A stretch of 64,000 nucleotides of DNA from Notamacropus eugenii (Eukaryota; Chordata; Mammalia; Diprotodontia; Macropodidae), in assembly GCF_028372415.1 (NCBI RefSeq), contig NC_092874.1, positions 335,376,651 to 335,440,650 of the forward strand. Direction: 5' to 3'. The notes under the pieces are model-generated. The model had not been told where the DNA came from, ran no database searches, and saw only the letters and a list, made by a program, of their open reading frames with translations. The position numbers were made by a program, and so were the translations under genes. Of this stretch, positions 58,959 to 64,000 are shown piece by piece; positions within the stretch are counted from its first letter, which is position 1, and each line of letters begins with the position of its first letter.

Positions 58959-59000
58959 GTACTAGTAGTAGTAGTAGTAGTAGTAGCAGTAGTAGTAGTG
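58959..59000 (+). repeat. (AGT)n trinucleotide microsatellite
   Basis: About 13 AGT/TAG units with one AGC interruption. It lies in MYO15A intron 7. Confidence 0.85.
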
Positions 59001-60899
59001 ATAGCTAGTATTTATATAGCTTCTACTACATGTATAGGCATTGTGCTAAGCACTTTACAAATGTCTCATTTGATTTTCACAACAACCCTAGGAGGCAAGT
59101 GCTATAATTATCTCCATCTTACAGTTGAGAAACAGGCAAAAAAAGTTAAATGATTTTTCCGGGTTCACATAGCTGATAAGGGTCTAAGACTGAATTTGAA
59201 CTGAGGTCTTCCCAGTTCCAGGTTATAGCAGCAAGGACCCTGGCATACACAGGAGGGCTTGCTGTACAGGTTCTTAGATCTGCTTTTCTAAAGGGAAAGC
59301 AACTTTTGAGGGGTCAACGATCATTTTAATCAAACACATATACCAACAGAGAGAATGCAAGCAAAGAAATAAAGACCAACAGACAGGGCTTCCAACTGTC
59401 TGACTACAAGCAAGCAATATATAATCACAGACCAACAGACAGATCCAACTGTCTGACCATATACATGCATAGTTACCAGAAAGAAACACCAACATCTTGG
59501 TTTTCAAAGCTGGGGCGGGGGGGGCTCCTTTGTGACTATCCAGAGTCTCATCTGGCCAAATGAATACTTCCAGTGAGTAAGTCCCGAAGTAAAACCTCAC
59601 CTCAGAGTGTTTGTACACTTTTCAGAGCTGGAGGCACAACCCTCTGACCCAGTGCCTTAATAGAAATTGACAAAAGGTATTGAGGCCTAGTAATGGACAG
59701 GGAAAATCTTTAACTTTTTCCCCCACCCACCATTAACCTTATGTTAACATTATACAGGTCCAGCATTCTATCTACTGTGCTATCAGCTGTCTCTTTTGAA
59801 AACGGTTTATATCAGGACAGCAAGGTGACACAGTGAATAGACCACTGGCTTTTGGAGTCAGGAGGACCTGTGTTCAAATTTGACCTTGAACACTTACTAG
59901 TTACGTGATCCTAGGTAAGTCATTTAATCCAAATTGTCTCAGAAAAACCCAGTCCAACCTATTCCTATCCTTTATTGGAGAATGATTCTTATCTTGTATG
60001 TTTATGCTAATTCCCTATTGATTTTGGATGCCAAGCTTTTGTCAGAGTTGGGTTTTTGTTTTTTTTTGGATAAGGCAATCAGGGTTAAGTGACTTGCCCA
60101 GAGACACACAACTAGTAAGTGTCAAGTGTCTGAGACCAGATATGAACCCAGGTCCTCCTGATTCCAAGGACAGTGCTCTATCCACTGTGCCACTAGCTGC
60201 CCCTTGTCAGAGCTTTTTAATGTATTTTTTCCCACTTCTAATATCTTCCTCTGACTCTAGCTGCATTGATTATGTTTGGAAATTTTTTCTAATTTTATAC
60301 AGTATAAGGAATACTGTCAATTCTTTATTATTCCTTCTGTACCTTCTTTAGTTGTATAGTTTTCCTTATTCATTATTAGGGATAAAGACTAGACCTATGA
60401 TTTCATTGATATGGGGGGAGGAAATGCCCTCCATTACTGCAGGTTAGCAATTTTCTGCAGTTTATAGTCTTAGGGACTTTGCCAAAGCCCTAAGAAGTGA
60501 AAGTCCTTCTGCAAGGTCACAGAGTTAGTATGTGTCAGAGCCGGTTCTTCCTGGTTATGAGGCTGATCCTCTATTGACTATGCCCTGTGCCTGGCCTCCA
60601 TCCATTTTCTCATAATTAGGAAATAATTATTTATTTAGAAATATTATAAATAATAAACAAATTAATAAACATTATATAACATATTATATAAACACATTAT
60701 AAATATTATATTATTCATAATATATTATTTATTTCTCATAATTAGGAAAGATCTAACCTTCCATGCTCCTGTCGTTTTGATAGTTGCTATATTTGCATGA
60801 TATTAATTTGGAATGTCTTATTGCCTAAAGTATAAAATGCTGATCTAAACCTATTTGGGGGGCAAAAATAATTACCACTTTCCCTGGCAGCCTCATCCC

Positions 60900-61910
60900 T
60901 ATCCTAGCAATTTGCTTTCTTGAATTTGTCAAGCACCAGCATGCTGGGCATTTTTGTTCTGCTTATCTATTTTATTCCATTGACTTTTATATTTTATCTA
61001 AGACCAGGCAATTTTGATAAATACTGCTTCATATTATGGTTTTAGATCTGATAGCCCGAAGTGTGACTCCTACAACTTTTTTTTTGTTTTATAGCCTTGA
61101 TATAACCTGACCACTGACTCCTCCAAATGAATTTTTTATTATTTTATCTAATTCTATAAAGTGTATCTTCAGTAAATCCATTGATAAGTGCTAAATCTGT
61201 AGAATAATAGGGGTGGTATAATCCTTTTTACTATATCACTATGGTCCAGACATGAACATGTACTATATATTCAATTATTTAGGACTTCATTTTTACCTAT
61301 AAAAAATCATCTCATAGTTATATTTTTACAAGTCCTAGGAATGTCTTGGCAGGTTAATTTTCAGAGAGTTAATGCATTTTGCTGTTATCTTAAATGGAAT
61401 TTCTCTCCTGTCTCTTTTTCTGGTTTTGGGGGGATAATTTGCAGAAAGGCTGATGAATTTTTGTGGATTTCAGTAATATTCTATTACTGGATTGAAGCTA
61501 TTAATTGCCTTGATTAATTTTTTCATTGACTCTTTGGGTTTTATAAGTAAATCATCATATCATCCATGAATAAGGATAATTTAACTCTTATTTTAGCTAT
61601 GCTAATTCCTAGAGTTTCTTTTTTCCTATCATTGCCATAGCTAATATTTCTAGTGGTAATGACAGTGGAGTCTGAGGGCATCCTTGCTTTATTTAAGTCT
61701 TGTTACAGAAAATTTCCAGTGTTTCTCCTTTACAAATAGTACTAGCTCTTGATAATAGAGATTTTAATATTTTTGGATCAATACAGAGCTATAGTTTTCA
61801 TTCTCTGCTTCTATCATCAGGACAATATTTTCTCATGAAAGGAGATCAATGTTTCCTTTCTCAACCTTTTCAGAAAGATTATATAGCAAAGGAATTGCCA
61901 TTTCTCTAAA
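60900..61910 (-). mobile_element. Old L1 ORF2 fragment, degraded
   Basis: The + strand reads like antisense ORF2 (GACCAGGCAATTTTGATAAATACTG, CCTCCAAATGAATTTTTTATTATTTT, TCCAGTGTTTCTCCTTTAC). It parallels 18480-19400 in order. No open frame survives. Confidence 0.5.
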
Positions 61911-62334
61911 TATGTTGGAAAGTGGTAGATTTGGAAAGAAATGTAATGAGTTCTATTTTGGATATGTTCAATTTGAGGTATCTACTGGACATCTAGTTTG
62001 AGATGTCCAAAAGATGTGGTACTGGCGCTCAGGAAAGAGACTAGAGATGGGCATTTTAGAGTGGGTATATCTGCATAGAGATGATAATTAAACTTATGAG
62101 AACTGATGAGATCACTAAGTGAAAGAATATAGAAGAAAAAGAGAAGGATAGAATATTCCTGGGAGTTTTCATTTTAAGATTCCTTTTGGGAAGTTTTGAT
62201 CAATGGATTCTTGTTTTCCCTTTGTTCTCTGGTTCCAATAGATCTGAGTAACTTTTATTCATAATTGCCTGAAATACGGTTTTGCTAGCGGTGTTGTTTT
62301 GGTCATGGTTTACATGTAGTCCAGTGATTTTTTT

Positions 62335-64000
62335 TTCATTTAGTATTTTATTTATTTATTTGTTTGTTCGTTTTATTTAGTATTTATTTAGTATTTTTTT
62401 TTAGTTTGTTTCATCGAATATTTTTCAATTACATGTAAAACCATTTTAACAATCTGTTTTTTTTTTAAAGTTTTAGTTCTACATTCTCTGCCTCTCCCCT
62501 ATTTCTCACTCTTCCTTGATTAGGTAAGCAATTTTATATTGATTATACATGTGAGGTCATGCAAAACATATTTCCATATTTGTTATGTTGCAAAAGGAAA
62601 CACATACCATAAAATAAAACAAGAAAAATAAAGTTTTAAAAAGGTATGCTTCAATCTGCATTCAGAGCTAATTGATTTTCTTTCTGGAGGTGGACAGCAC
62701 TTTTCATCCTGAGTCATTTGCAATTATCTTGGATCATTGCCTTGATCAGAATAGAAAATTCTTTCACAGTTGACCATTCTTACACTATTACTTTAACTAT
62801 GTACAATACTCTTCTGATTCTTCCCACGAGTTCATATATGTCTTCGCAGGTTTTTCTGAAACTATCCTGGTTGTCATTTCTTATAACACAATAATTTTCC
62901 ATCACAACCATATACTACTTCTTGTTTAGTCATTCGCTAATTGTTGGGCATTTCCTCAATTTCCAATTCTTTGCCTTAACAAAAAGAGATGCTATGAATA
63001 TTTCTGTGCAAATAGATCCTTTCCCCTTTTCTTTGATCTCTTTAGGATACAGACCTAGTAGTGGTATTGCTGGATCAAAGAGTATGCACAGTTTTATAAC
63101 CCTTTGGATGTACTTCCAAATTGCTCTCCAGAATTGTTGGATCAATTCCCAACTCCACCAAGAGTGCATTAGTGTCCTAGTTTTCCCACATTCCCTCCAG
63201 CATTTGTCATTTAACTTTTCTGTCATGTTGGCCAATATGATAGGTATGAGGTGGCTCCTTAGAATTGTTTTAATTTGCATTTTTCTAATCAGTAGTGATT
63301 TAGAGCATTTTTTCATGTGATTATTGATAGCTTTCATTTTTTCTTCCAAAAACTGCCTATTCATAGCCTTTGACCATTTATCAACTGGGGAATGACCCTT
63401 ATTTTTATAAATTTGCCTCAGTTTCTTATATATTTGACAAAAATGGTCTTTATCAGATAAATTTGATGTAAAATTTCTCCGTTTCCTATTTTCCTTCTAA
63501 TTTTGGCTGCATTAGTTTTGTTTGGGCAAAAGTTTTTCAATTTCATGAAATCAAAAGTGTTTATTTTACTTCTCATGTTCCCTTCTATGTCTTTGGTCAC
63601 AAAAATCTTTCCTTATCCTTAGAGCTGACAGCTACATTTTTTCCATGCTCTCTTAATTTATGTATGATAACACCCTTTATGTCTAAATCATTTATCCATT
63701 TTGACCTTATCTTGTTATGAGATGAGAGACATATGTCCCAGCAATTTTTGTCAACTGGTGAGGTCTCGTCCCAAAACCTTGGATCTTTGGATTTATCAAA
63801 CACTAAGTTACTGTGGTAATTTACTACTGTCTATTGTGTACCTAATCTGTTTCACTGATTCACCACTCTGTTTCTTAGTCAGTATCAGACTGTCTTAATG
63901 ATTATCGCTTTGTAATAATAGTTTGAAATTTGGTAGTACAAGGCTATGTTCCTGTACATTTTCCCCCTTTGATTCCACTGATCTCCTTGACTTTCTGTTC
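62335..64000 (-). mobile_element. L1 3' half running off the window
   Basis: T-rich left end (62340-62470) and a 3' UTR with ATTATACATGTGAGGTCATG are followed by a 144-codon minus frame (62930-63364). That frame encodes NDKCWRECGKTRTLMHSWW and DPAIPLLGLYPKE, the ORF2p C-terminal region. ORF2 continues past 64000 with frameshifts. Confidence 0.8.

Larger units (their letters stand above)
55341..64000 (+). other. MYO15A: MYO15A intron 7 (incomplete, at least 8.66 kb)
   Basis: The next expected exon (encoding IKILEATPLLESFGNAKT in the family) is not seen through the window end. Contents: MIR fragments, a CORE-SINE (minus) at about 57055-57300, a MIR (+) at 58265-58510, an L3 fragment at 58720-58890, a TAG microsatellite, SINEs at 59000-59230, 59810-59950 and 60065-60205, and L1 pieces from about 60900 on. 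The stretches 55870-57000 and 59230-59810 contain nothing I recognise. Confidence 0.8.

Noticed and set aside
3628-60205. Regularly recurring blocks that might suggest an array (for example GGAGAAGGAAATGGCAAACC)
   Set aside because: These are dispersed copies of one SINE family at irregular distances and in both orientations, not a CRISPR-like array.

Overview
This is a mammalian, almost certainly marsupial (metatherian), nuclear genome window. Three things point there. The DNA is CpG-poor and crowded with interspersed repeats. The commonest SINE is a CORE-SINE with a tRNA-like head, typical of marsupials. The LINE-1 copies belong to a marsupial-type lineage whose 5' end reads GGGCGGAGCCAAGATGG. 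I cannot fix the species from sequence alone. No bacterial-type operon, CRISPR array or rRNA gene is present.

The one protein-coding gene I can support is the 5' part of MYO15A (unconventional myosin XVa) on the + strand. A very large exon (human exon 2 equivalent, 39435-43290) encodes the 1277-residue N-terminal extension of the long isoform. Five small exons (46462-46544, 49788-49851, 50369-50478, 54145-54219, 55250-55340) follow. All have GT-AG boundaries and compatible phases, and they encode the start of the motor domain up to and just past the P-loop. Together the six exons give 4254 coding bases (1418 codons). The next exon is not in the window, so the last intron is at least 8.66 kb.

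Upstream (1-39434) lies intergenic or intron 1 DNA made largely of repeats. The best candidate for a non-coding first exon and promoter is a repeat-free block around 11353-11682. A second promoter-like element sits just upstream of exon 2 (TATA-like at 39223). Between exon 2 and exon 3 there is an unexpected open block at 44753-44983. It is 77 codons long, phase 0 on both sides, and bounded by a strong acceptor and donor. It would fit in frame as a cassette exon or as an alternative first exon for the short isoform.

The repeat landscape is well preserved. There is an apparently full-length ORF1-only LINE-1 derivative (HAL1-like) at 20620-23522, with perfect 16-bp target-site duplications, an intact ORF1 and a CpG-rich 5' UTR of tandem monomers. 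Several other L1 insertions have recognisable target-site duplications. There are also CR1-clade (L2/L3) LINEs, two hAT MITEs, nested SINEs, and a LINE with a C-terminal zinc-finger-like tail whose 3' terminus is shared with a separate SINE family. Every L1-derived piece whose orientation I could read is on the minus strand, antisense to MYO15A.
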